A program made the position numbers and the translations under genes. Below the pieces are notes generated by a model that saw only the letters and a program-made list of their open reading frames with translations, was not told the origin of the DNA and ran no database searches. From positions 1-28,007 of the forward strand of contig JAOXYB010039950.1 in assembly GCA_028565635.1 (NCBI GenBank): a stretch of DNA of 28,007 nt, given 5' to 3'. Positions 12,401-24,400 of the stretch are shown piece after piece (the stretch's first letter is position 1; each line of letters starts with the position of its first letter). Source of the DNA: Phoronis ovalis. Taxonomy: Eukaryota; Phoronida; Phoronidae.

Positions 12401-15400
12401 AGGATATGTAGTAGGCTTGTACATATACAAACAAAAAGCATTAGCTGTCATATTGCAAGTTAATGAAGCAATGCCTTTATACCTTGATGAACTGATTTTC
12501 GCCACTATCCACTACCCTGATTGTTACATCATAGGTATCTTGTGTTTCATAATCTATGGTGTCATGGGTCACTAAATGGTCGCCAATGATGGCAAATGGC
12601 GTTGTGCTTGGTGATGACCAAATAATGGAGTATAAGTGATGATCGTTGAAATCTTCATCAATAGCACTTAGGTAGGCCACAATAGTACCTAATGTTAAAA
12701 TTTAAATGGATTTACAATAAAAACAGTGAATTCTTGTAATTAGGCACATCTCATATGTTTCGAGTTAACCTGAATATGTATTTATTACCATTCTAAAACA
12801 GTGTTTTTATTTTGTCCACTGCAAAAAAAAAAGTTAATCCTTTTTATGCCATCAGGACATATATTTTTAAAAATTAAAAATGTGATTGGGTACACAAGGG
12901 CAGTTCTCAGTTTATAATTGATTTGAAAACCCCTCAAGTGGATTAGAAAGTAAATAAAAGAATAGTAACTAATTCATTTTGTTTACTATGGTTCACCTTA
13001 CCTGATTCTTGGTTTTCTAGAACTTCATACTTTTTGGATTCACTAATGATATCTGTCGGTGCCTCATTTTGATCATCAATGTATACAGTGACATTTGCTG
13101 TAAAATCAAGCCCACCTTGGTCACTACATATGATAGATATGACTGCTGATGGATACAATTGATTCGGTATTGAAGGATTTTCATAATTGATTTTGGCACC
13201 ATTACCCACCTGTAACATATATTAATGTTTTTAAATATTTTTTTTTTTTTTTAAAGATATCTTGTATCTTGAATTTTTCTTCACCTGCAAAAACTGTTAT
13301 TTGTGAGTCTAGCCATCTCTTTATTTTATGCTCCAATGTTTCTAAAATAGTACAAGCTTGCATTTGTCAAATGAAATTGTCTAGCAGAAAAATACATTAA
13401 AAAATGAAATACTAAGTGCAGTTTCTTGTACAACTAGATTAAGTGATGTATGGTAACACAGTATATGGCTTCCAACACAAAGGTTTTGACTTGGCAGCTA
13501 TTGTGGATTCAAGATGGCCACCAAATTTCATCTTAAAAATCCAGCAAATATTTGATGTAAGTTTTGTTAAAGTTGGTCCAGTACTTTCTGAGTTATCACA
13601 GTTTTTTGACATAGCTGCCATTTTGGAGTAAATATGTTAAGACTCTGTCAAGCATTATATATCAAACGTTTTTCCTTTCATGTCCATATGAACATTGCCA
13701 CCATTTTGTTTAAATATGACCAGTATTTTCTGTGAAAAGTTTCTTATAAAATTTGCTTAAAAAAACGTGTATGAAAAATAAGTCTTCCAACTTTATTTTA
13801 GTAAACATACCTTTAATTTGGTATTTTCTTGTATGACAAACATTCCAGGAACTGATTCATGTACTAGTAGGCATAGAAACTGCTGTTGTGTATCTGGTAA
13901 GTCGGGATCTAACACCAAAATATCTGACACATGGTAGCCATATTTTTTGTTTTCCCTGACATGATTGTTACTTAATTGTATGGAAACTGGAGCTTCATTT
14001 ACGTTAAAAACTTTGATCACAAAATCACCAGTTAATGTCTGCCTCTGTGATAGTTCTGTAGCTGATATTGAAATAGCGTAAGATTTTGTCAGTTCGTAAT
14101 TGAGGGCTACTGATGTTTTCAATTCGGCCATATTTGATGATATCTCTTGTAGCTGAAAAGGAACAATATACAAGCACTATAGTTACTTGACCAAAGTTGG
14201 TTTGTTTATTTGTTGTGTATATACCAAACATTCTATCACCAACAGACGAATAAACCCAATATTGCTGTAACCAATCAGGTAATATCCACTTTTGATATTT
14301 CCATTCTGCTACAGCTCTTTTGAAGTTGCATTCTTATGACTAATTATATTAAAACTTTGCAAAAAGACAGTGCAGTCTGGGAAGTGTTACTGATGTTTTT
14401 AACCTTATAATTTAGTCTGCCAGACAATTTATGGTGTTCTAGCGAGGATCCATCAACTAAACAAACCACTCTCAAACATATCAATTTATTATTGCTCAGT
14501 GTGTCACGGTATATGTGCTTACCCAAAATAAACTTGAATTTACAGAAAATGAGAACACATCTGACGCAGAATCAGTAACCATTTCTACCACTCCTACAAC
14601 TGCTGATGGCTTAGCCTCAGGAACAACATCATTAGACAGTGTCAATTTCTGGGTGCCTTCTAGCATATTATTAACCTACAACAACAAAGTTGCAGATAGT
14701 TGTATACATGAACTGTTATTCAATCAGACTGAACAATTTCCATGCTAGCCCACTTTAGTACAACTATCTAATTACCATCCTTTCTGAATACTGTAATTTT
14801 TGGTAATATTGAAAGTATAAAAATGCTTTACAATTTAGCTTCTATGGAATACAGTACACCCATGAAAAAGTCGTTCACGGCTTGTAACTGATTGTTAAAC
14901 TTACTTGAATGGCAAATGTTTTCAATAGTTCTCCATCAGTACCACCACACTGAGCCTTCACAGTAATGTAATAAGATGTTTGTTCCTCATAGTCCAGTGA
15001 CGTAGTTACTTTCAGTGTTTTTCTATACGGCTGTGTTCCGGTGACTTGGAATTTTCTGCTTGTGTCCTCAGCAAGCAAAATGTTACAGACAGTGCTGGCA
15101 CCTTCCAGAACAATGATTCCTAGTGACATATAAATTAACACATCAGTAAATTTACTCAGACCCAAGAAGTTATTTCATAAGCCTTAAACTTTGAGTTTCA
15201 GCATATTTCATAAAATGTAACATTTACATAATTCAGTTATACCATGATTCAGGGACCCTGTACCAAGTGGAATAACTGACAAATCATTACACTCTAAATA
15301 TTCAAAAATAAGCCCTGCAATTATACTCAAAACTTAGTTTTTTTATGATATGCGCTTTTAGTAAAATATATTTGCATTTTTACATCCATTAGCTTCATCA

Positions 15401-18400
15401 TTTCATTGGTCGTATTTCCAGTGTCATCAATTAAGATACTGCTAGCTAGAGTAGTAAGAGCTACTAAATACAGCTACAGTTTGTATAACCAGGACATTTG
15501 GATTGCAGTTCAGATACAACCTATACACCGTGTTATCAGAGAACAGTGACTCTTTTCTTGATATTTAAAAACTAGCACTTAGAAATAATATAATGTATAG
15601 AAACTCACCAATCTGTGCACCAGGAGCATTGTTTTCATTAATGCTGTTTGATGACAGAGTCAAGGACAAAGCTGAACTACTTTGTAAATGATATATGATA
15701 AAAGTCTGCTCTTTTTTATATTCTCCATCAAAACAAAGAATTGCAATACTGTACTGGCTTTTACCAAGTGCACTTGATGTCTGAAATATGAGTTTATTAT
15801 TTACATATTTATTCCTATACCAATGAATGCATCAAATGAAAAATACATTGTATTTCTTGCGAAGATCCATAATTCACTGGGAAGGTCATTAAATTTGTAG
15901 TATTTTCACAATTATCTTCATTATGCATGCTAAATTCCACCTGTTTGTTTCAAACAATTTTTTTATCTATTAACTATTCTATATTTTATTTGTTACTGTA
16001 GCTGTGGCAGTTTCTAGAAAATAATTTTATTGTACAGTTGCTTAAAATGCAACTGTGATATGCAAACCACTGCTTACTACATACCTTCAGTTGTTTCCCA
16101 GTAACTATGAAATAGCTCTTGTCAGTACCATGTAGTGTATAATTGTGTTCACTGTTATAATCAGGATCTGTACACAAAATATTTCCAACAACATATCCTG
16201 CAGTAACGTCACCAGAAACAATGTGATTGGTCAGTGTAACATCTGTTGGAGGCTCATTTACATCAAGTACCTACAGAAACACAAAAATTCATATTATACA
16301 GTGCAGCTACTGCACTCCTGTTGTTTTAGTTATTGAAGGTTTTTTGTAGACATAATTGTAAAAATCTCATTATATTACTTTACATCCTAATAATTCTAAC
16401 ATATTTGAATAGATTAAAGTGTCTCTCCATTTTTTTAGAGTTTAATATTTAAAAATTAATCTTGTAATCATAATTTTTTAAAAAGCCAGAAAAATATGAA
16501 AAGAAATACTTACTGTTATGATAAGTGTTTGATTAGTTTGGAGGTTATGTGTGTCTGTTGCTATAACTGTTACTACATAGTTTTGCAGAGCTTCGTAATC
16601 TAATTTTGTTTTCGTGTGAATACTACCAGTATGTCCTGTAAAGAATTATTTTTATAACAAAATCTAGCATTTTTTACTATTGAGTAGACAGCTGAGCTAC
16701 TGCTACCACTTCCTGATATCAGGTAGCTCAACAAATCTAGACCAGGTTTCATACCTTTGATTCATCTAAACTTCAGTGCAAAGTCGCAAGTTGTGCTTCA
16801 AGCACGTTGCATATATGTGTCACTTTGATTACAATAAATACTGAATTGCAATTACACCAGTGGGTCTACATGTATGTCTTAAAGTATACTGAACTATATA
16901 AAATATGCTCAAACGAAATTTTGGAAAAAAGTCTACTATTATAATTATTATATCCTTCTTGCAGGTACATGGTGCTGGGGGGAGGGGGGTACTTGTCAAT
17001 AATGTTGGTAGGGGTATTTGTCCCAGCTAAAAAACCCTGACGGACCCCAAAAATATACTGTCGTAAATGAAAAAACATGAAAGTATACTCTGTTGTAAAT
17101 AACTCTCCCAAAATAGATACACTGGTGAGTAAAATTCACTTGTAAATTATATACCCTGTAGTAAATAAAAAATGTGAAAATTTATGGTCCTTAATTTTTC
17201 ATAAATGCATTTTCCAAGAAATGCTCTGTGGTAAACACATATTTGTTGAAAATATACCTTGTGGTAAGGATCCAACAAAAGTATACCATGTGGTAAATAA
17301 GGCTTTGAGAAGCATGAGAAAATACCCTGTGGTAAATGTGAGAGCTGAAAAAAGGGAGCACATAAAGTGACTTTGAATGACAGTACCCCCTTCCCCCCCC
17401 AGGACAGGGTGATACAACATAAATGCAGAAATAATGTTACAGTCACAAAATTTCACAGAAGCTGTAACTGGTGCATCTATCTTAAAAAACTTGTGAATAA
17501 CTAGTGCATTCTGTGATTGTGCAAAGAGGAGTAAGTTTAGTAGGTAGTCAAGTAAGCTTACTACATAATATACATGCAAGCATACAAGTCTGTAGTGAAG
17601 CCCTGCCTTTGCACTATAAAAATAACCTTCAAGAAGGGACAGATTTATAGTGGTATGTGGATGTCAAATATCTGTTTATGGATAAGCAGCTGGCTTAACA
17701 AACGAGGTAAAACAGAGTAGCAATAAAAGTCTTGCACTGCTAGGCTACCTCTTTGGTTTGCAATGCCTGTAAGCCTTGTAATTTTATTCAGAAACTTGAA
17801 AGAAAATTAGAAAAAAAGCTACAATGATATAATTCAGTGAACATGGTCTAAAACAAAATAGTGAACAAAGTTTGCTAAGATTAAGTACAGAAAACTGTGA
17901 TTTTGTTCAATGAATGTGACTGTAAAGAAGCTGTTCAGCACATTTTAAAGATGACAAACAGGCATGTTTGGAAAACCTTGAAAAATAGTTTAATACTCTA
18001 GCACAGCAGAAGGTGAAAAGAGCAGCAGCACAATTATCAGCATTTCATAAAATAAGGGCAACATCGGCAAATAACTTATCTCACATGTACTTTGATCTGC
18101 TAAATATATTATGTGGATGAAATTTTTGAAAAAGGATACAAAATATTTTGTTGAAAGGGCCCAACGTAAGCATCCTATTGTTTGGTAAATATAATTAAAT
18201 TGATTTTTCAACAAATGAAGACAATTATTCAAAACTAGTGAATATTAAAACAGAGGTATATAGCACTGATTTTTTAGCATTTAAAAATAAATTGTTAAGT
18301 TTAACCTTTTTCGTTTAATTCATGTCACTCTGTGTAATGTACTTATTAAATGATCAAAACAGAAAAATAGACACACCAGAAAATGATTCCATCAGAGTAA

Positions 18401-21400
18401 AGGTGCCTGTATTATCTAGTATTTGGTATGTTATTGACCCTCCATCAGGGTCATGGGATACTGCTGTAGCTATTATGTCATTAGTGCTCACATTTTCAGG
18501 AACACATACATGGGCTATGAGCAAACTCCTGCCTGTAAAAAGAAAAAAGTAATTGACAAGTATCAGCATACATTGTAATTGCAATATTTATAATACATAA
18601 GTGACTACTGGTTGTGCCATTTGGCAGATTGAAAAAGTCAATATTGCACCGTGTTGCTCTGTTAATAATAATAATATATAAACATTCATATGGGAACATG
18701 CAGGCATGTTCCTTTTGTTCAGTAGATATTAATGTACTCATTACTGAGTTGGGCCTATTCTTGCCTAATAGTATTTTTCTTGTTATATGTATATGGTTCT
18801 AAATAAATGTTATACCTTGTAATCAAATTTAATCATGGGAATATTTGAGCTTTGTATTAACAATCTTATATATTTTGGTCACATGTATGTTTGTCAGTAA
18901 TGATGATATCTTGTTAGTTTCTGTCCCATATGACATTGTTTATGTAATATGTCCATTATACATTACCAAAGTGAATGAAAATTCATGGGTAATTATTTTA
19001 TCAGAAGGTTATCAGAACTTCAAAAGCAACCACAATCTAGCAGCAGGAAGCCAATTCTGTGCATTTGCTATGATCCTCTATTGGTCACAGTTTATTTCAA
19101 TTTTAGCACAATCTAAAAAATTCCAAATTTTCTAAATAATTATTCTGTCATGGTCATATAATGTATGATGATATTTATAGAAGTTTTGATTAGCTCTTTC
19201 AAAGTAACATGTGTCCAAACATGAGAAATGACCTTTTTGGATTTTTTGGGAAATCGTACAGATATAGTGGGCGTGTGTTGCTGCTGCCGGCACTTAAATT
19301 ACGGTTAATTTTACTCCTGTTGGATTGTTGCTGATTGCTATTGTAGGTTTGGCTTTATAATAGTATCCATCAAACCTCTTGTGAAGAGATTTATCACCGA
19401 AAGAAGAATCTTTACTATGAATATGTTGCTTTTGTTATGACTGGAAACATTATTGGATGAGATGCAGAACATTGGTGAAACTTTATGTCCATATGGATAT
19501 ATGATGATTATGTCATGCTTATTATCGGTGAGTGCTATTGGATTTTTGAATGTTATCAGATTGTCAGGAAGTTGTGACCACTGATATAACTTTCCAAACA
19601 TGGACAAGAAATGGCACCAGTAAATGTCGTCGTTATCTTTCTCTAGTATGGAAGGATCGTATTTGTTTAGTCACAGATGAGTGACATTAGATTTTTTGAT
19701 GTCTTGTCTTTGACCATTTCTATCATACTTACCTGGACAAGGAATGATACCAGTAATGGAGACATCAGATGGCGGTTCATTAATATCTTTCACTGGAATG
19801 GTAAGATCTTGTTGGTAAGTCATGTTACCAGAGTCTTTGGCTTGAATTTTTATGGCTAAAAATGGTGTACTTTCATGGCTTATTTCTGTTTTTATGCTCA
19901 AAAGGTTTCCTAAAAAATAGGGATGTGTCACACATTAACTTGGTGTTATTTACTTGTTGAAAGTTAATAGTATTGCTACTGTATAATTGTAAAACCATCA
20001 TTGGACTTCAGTTAACTCTGAAAGTGATCTGTGGTATCAGTTTGTCATGATTGCAAATAATTTTTCTCTAGATGTATCTTGTTGATATTTTTAAGTAACA
20101 GTCCTGTCCAATAGGGAAATAATATTAACCATTGTGAAGACTTTTTAGCTGAACAATTATTTTTTCAGTAGGATAATAAAACTACCAGAAAATTGTAAAA
20201 ATCTGAATTTAGCTACAAACACAGGAAACCAAGGTAAAGTATTTTCTATAATAATCTTCAAGTGAAAGGAAAAAAGTGGTTTTAAATAAAAAATGGAAAA
20301 AAAATGATTGAGCTACACATTTGACCAGTGATAATAAAACCCTTACCTTGTATAAGAACCCAATCTGTGGGATCAACTAATGAAAAAGTGTGGTTGTCAT
20401 TCTTATCTGGATCCAAAGCAGTTAAAACACCTATGACAGATCCGGGTGTCAGATGCTCCTGAACAGTCATGGTTGACAACACCACACCTGTTGGCGGTTC
20501 ATTGCGATTTCTAACAGGGAAGTCTAACAACAGTCTAACGCAGTTACTCTGTGCTAATGGAGCAGTTGTACAAGAGTCTGGATGGTACGATGCTTGCAAG
20601 ATTACTTGTAACCTTGTCTTTACCTCATAATCCAGACATTCTGGATAAATATATAGATAAAACAGTTCTACTAAGTGATGACTTGTTATTAGATAACAAT
20701 TATCATCTGTATTGTTTTCAGAGACAATTGATACTGAAACATTTGGTCGTGTTCTAGCCTCAGTTTCTACTGCACCAGTAGAAACATTCAAAATACCTAT
20801 GAACACTAAATGGTTTTGAGGAGGAACAGGCACAGTAAGGACACCAGGAGGATATGGTAAATGAGCATTGTATTCAGGTATGAGAGATGGGTAATGCCTA
20901 CTGAAAGATACCTTGGGAGGATCAACAGTGTCTTGTATTTCAATTTTTAGTTCAGCTGTTGCCGACAGAGACGGAAATCCATTATCTCGAGCTTCAACTA
21001 TAATGGACAGATAACGCTTTCCTGTTTGTGGATCAATAGTTGAAATCCTTTCGTAATCAAGAAGTGAATTAGTAACAACTTTGCTTCCATTTATAGCAAA
21101 TTCGTTATGCGAGTTGGATAACAGTGTAAAGGTGACTGTTTGTTCACTGTCAGGATCATGTGACACCAAAAAATCACATACTGTGCCAATAGGTTGATTC
21201 TCCGCAACCGTAGCATCTACATTCTGTTGAAAGGATGGTTTTGATGGTGGTTCATTAACGTTAGTTACTGCAATAACTAATATCTGAGTTGTAGACAACC
21301 TTGGACTGCCGCTGTCTGCAACGGTTATACTGAGGTTATAACTTCGTTGAAATTCATAGTCTAAGACAGCTGCAACAGAGACAAGTTTCTTTTATTAATT

Positions 21401-24400
21401 AAAACTTCTGTAGTTTATTTAATTGCTTGCATAATAATTGTTTTTGACTTTGAATAATTTTTTATACAATACTATAGATGTTATTAAATGCCTGTCACTC
21501 TAAAAGATGTCTCACCAGTTCAATTTATCATGCGCAGGCTAGTTCAATTAGATATGGGCAAGGGACTAACATATCAAAGCAAGTAGTTTAGGCTTTACTT
21601 TTAAAAATAAATCAAACTCCCAACATGTTATAAAGAGCACTTTTACATCTACACTTGTAAAACCTATTTGACAATGCCAAAAACATGCACACTTCTTCAG
21701 TATTTCTGGTGGTCTAATCTAAGCATTTTACAGGGTAACCAAATTAAACAGAAAACTTCATAAATATATACACTTTATGAAAATGCAACTTGGCATTTCT
21801 GATATAAAATTTTATTTTAGTCTGTTGTTAAAAAGCTAGTCTAGAGTTACTAAAGCATAGTTTGACCAAGGCACGTTAAAAGCTTTTAACATACCAAAAT
21901 AAAAATCAGAAATGAACAAAAATGTACTTTGTATATCATTTTGCCACCACAGTTTGTAATTAAAGCGACGTAATTTTTTACAATGTTTATAGTGCAATAA
22001 TTTTATTTCAACGCCAATGTTACTTTGGTTTGTAGCGGTGTTCCTGAAACTTAAATAATTTTATATCAAATTATGAGGGAATTAATATTTATATTGGCAA
22101 CTAGTTGTAAGAATGAGTTAGGAATTAAAATATAACTTGTTTTATTAGTAGAATACAGAAAAGAAGAACGGCACTCTTAAAAGTGTTCTGTTTATATTTT
22201 GTTACCCTGCATGTGCACTATTGGTTTTATCTGTTTTGTATAACAACTATCCGACAGAAATACAAATATTTACCAGTTGTGACCAGAGTTTGTATTCCAT
22301 TTACATCTCGGATTTCAAATTTTTCCTGATGTGTATTCAGTGTAAAACTATGGCTCTGATACACATTTAAATCAGCAGCTGTGAGAAAACCAACCATGGT
22401 ACCACTAGGTTTATTCTCGGAAAGTGTATTTGATGACAAAAATATTTCGTTGGGAGGTTGGTTAACTGTGTGGTTGGAAATTTCAAGGCATTCCACAAGT
22501 GGAAGACTCCATTCACCATTGGCTTGACAGTATAGCGTATTGGCACCTTGTATACTTCCTGAAAGTTTAAAGATTGGCCACTGTAACTACAAGATGATAT
22601 ATTGCATTTTGTGTAACTTGAATACAAAAAAATTTATTTCATACCTGCTATTAATCTGTGTTTTAGATATAATTTTAGTTGACAAATGTTTATAGTAAAC
22701 TTCATGTCAACAATTAAGTAATTATTGGAAACTAAAATTGGACTTTAAAGGAATGCAACATTTGAACTTGGTACTTATAGTTAATAGTAAATTTTTTTAA
22801 ATGTTATTTTACAAACAATGTGGAGTACATGTACATATAATAGAATACTTTCTGCAGTCAGCTTGAAATTTAGAAAATGTGGTAAAAAGCAAAAATAATT
22901 TACCTTCACAAGTTAAAAAACATGTTTCAGTATAATTAAATGTCTGTCCTGTTGAATTGCAATTGACTTTGAATCCAGGAATGTTTGGAGGACTGTTACA
23001 GGTAACTGGTAAACATGTGTGACCATCAGCTGCAAGGGTATAACCGGCTCTGCACCAACAGATGTAGGAACCTAAAAATTAAGGGTGTAATTTTTATCCT
23101 CTCAGTATGACTGCTATACAAGAGATATTGTAACAGAAACAGTCAAGGCAAACATAATTTTTGTGTCTTGAGAATTAATTTCATTCTTTTACTATAACTG
23201 TTTTCAAATGTTTTTGACATTAGAAAAGTTGGGTACAGCCTTGCTTTAGTTGTGGATAAAATGTAATCATGAGAGATCGAGTAATTTCAGCAGACTGCTA
23301 CATAAGGGCAGGATGTTGTATCTCTGTTTTGGACCAGCTGCAGGGTACAATTTTTGAGACATATATACCTATTATTGTGACTTTAGCAAGATGTGAATAG
23401 ATGCACCAGTTTTGGGCTTTGAATGAAGCATACATGCTTCCACAAGTATCATACTTAATTTTTTGTGCAAGCATAACTCACCTTCTGTATTTGTACACGT
23501 ATGATGACATGTATTATTTTGGATACATTCATTTATGTCGTGACATGTACCACTAGACAAGTCATAACCCGAGTAACAGGAACATCTAAAACGGAAAAGT
23601 TTTATAAGGTATATAGCAAGTTCATTACTACAGATTGGTCTTATAAATGTAGAAAAAAGTATTAACGTAACAGTTTTTCCCTCCTCAGACCAAATTTTAG
23701 CTGTAACTTAATAATTTTGGATTCTTAACAGAAAACTTGTTATTTTACATGATTTTGATACAAATTTCCTATTGAGTGCTAACCAACTGTTAGTACTACT
23801 GGATTTTTTTATTGTTTTGTATATTAGAATACTCTGGCTTTTGTAAATATGAATTTTGACATGTGGTTATCATAAAATATCAGAATGATATTACCTATAC
23901 GAAAGGAATAGATGTAAAATATGCTATTGATAATGCTTTTCGTACTGAATTATATTTAAAATATGGCTTTTCATAATTGTTTCATTCAATGAAAATAGGA
24001 ATCTTAATTTGAAACTTCGTAACATCTTTGGAGTGCTTAAATGTAACAATTTAACTATTTAGTGTCTAATTTGCAAGATTATTAAAAAAATATAAAAAAT
24101 TACATGTATATATAGACATGCTGACTAAATTGTAGCTTATGTTGTCATTAGCACAAAACATACTGATAAGTGTCCGGTGATGTTCTGGTACAGATATGTT
24201 CACACATTGTACCTCGGTCACATAGATTAGGTCCAAGAATACAAGTCCCACTGTCATACTCATAACCCATACCACACAAACAACTGAAACGTAATTTTTA
24301 CATTATTCTAGTGTAAATTAAGCATGCAAAATACAAAATTACTTTTGGAACAATTGCTAGCCTGGGACCTTCTTGTTAATACTCACACGGTGATGTCGAC

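Larger units (their letters stand above)
12022..13810 (-). other. Introns 15, 16 and 17 around exons 16 and 17
   Basis: Introns are 13210-13810 (601 bp, with a T-run near 13238-13252 and the probable repeat at 13440-13650), 12689-13001 (313 bp, featureless) and 12022-12482 (461 bp, featureless). Confidence 0.7.
14153..16513 (-). other. Introns 10 to 14 around exons 11 to 14
   Basis: Introns are 16271-16513 (243 bp), 15781-16084 (304 bp), 15120-15608 (489 bp), 14676-14904 (229 bp) and 14153-14522 (370 bp). All are AT-rich, and I see nothing in them beyond splice signals. Confidence 0.7.

Noticed and set aside
14515-14748. A plus-strand 77-codon frame with a Thr/Ser-rich peptide
   Set aside because: It is the complement of exon 14, which has good splice sites and phase agreement on the minus strand.
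16866-17579. Overlapping minus-strand open frames with aromatic, proline-rich repeats
   Set aside because: They read through the minisatellite of the 16975-17402 element in two frames, with no splice or domain support.
18845-19135. A plus-strand 96-codon hydrophobic frame
   Set aside because: It is AT-rich intron sequence with no splice partner or domain. The hydrophobicity follows from T-rich codons.
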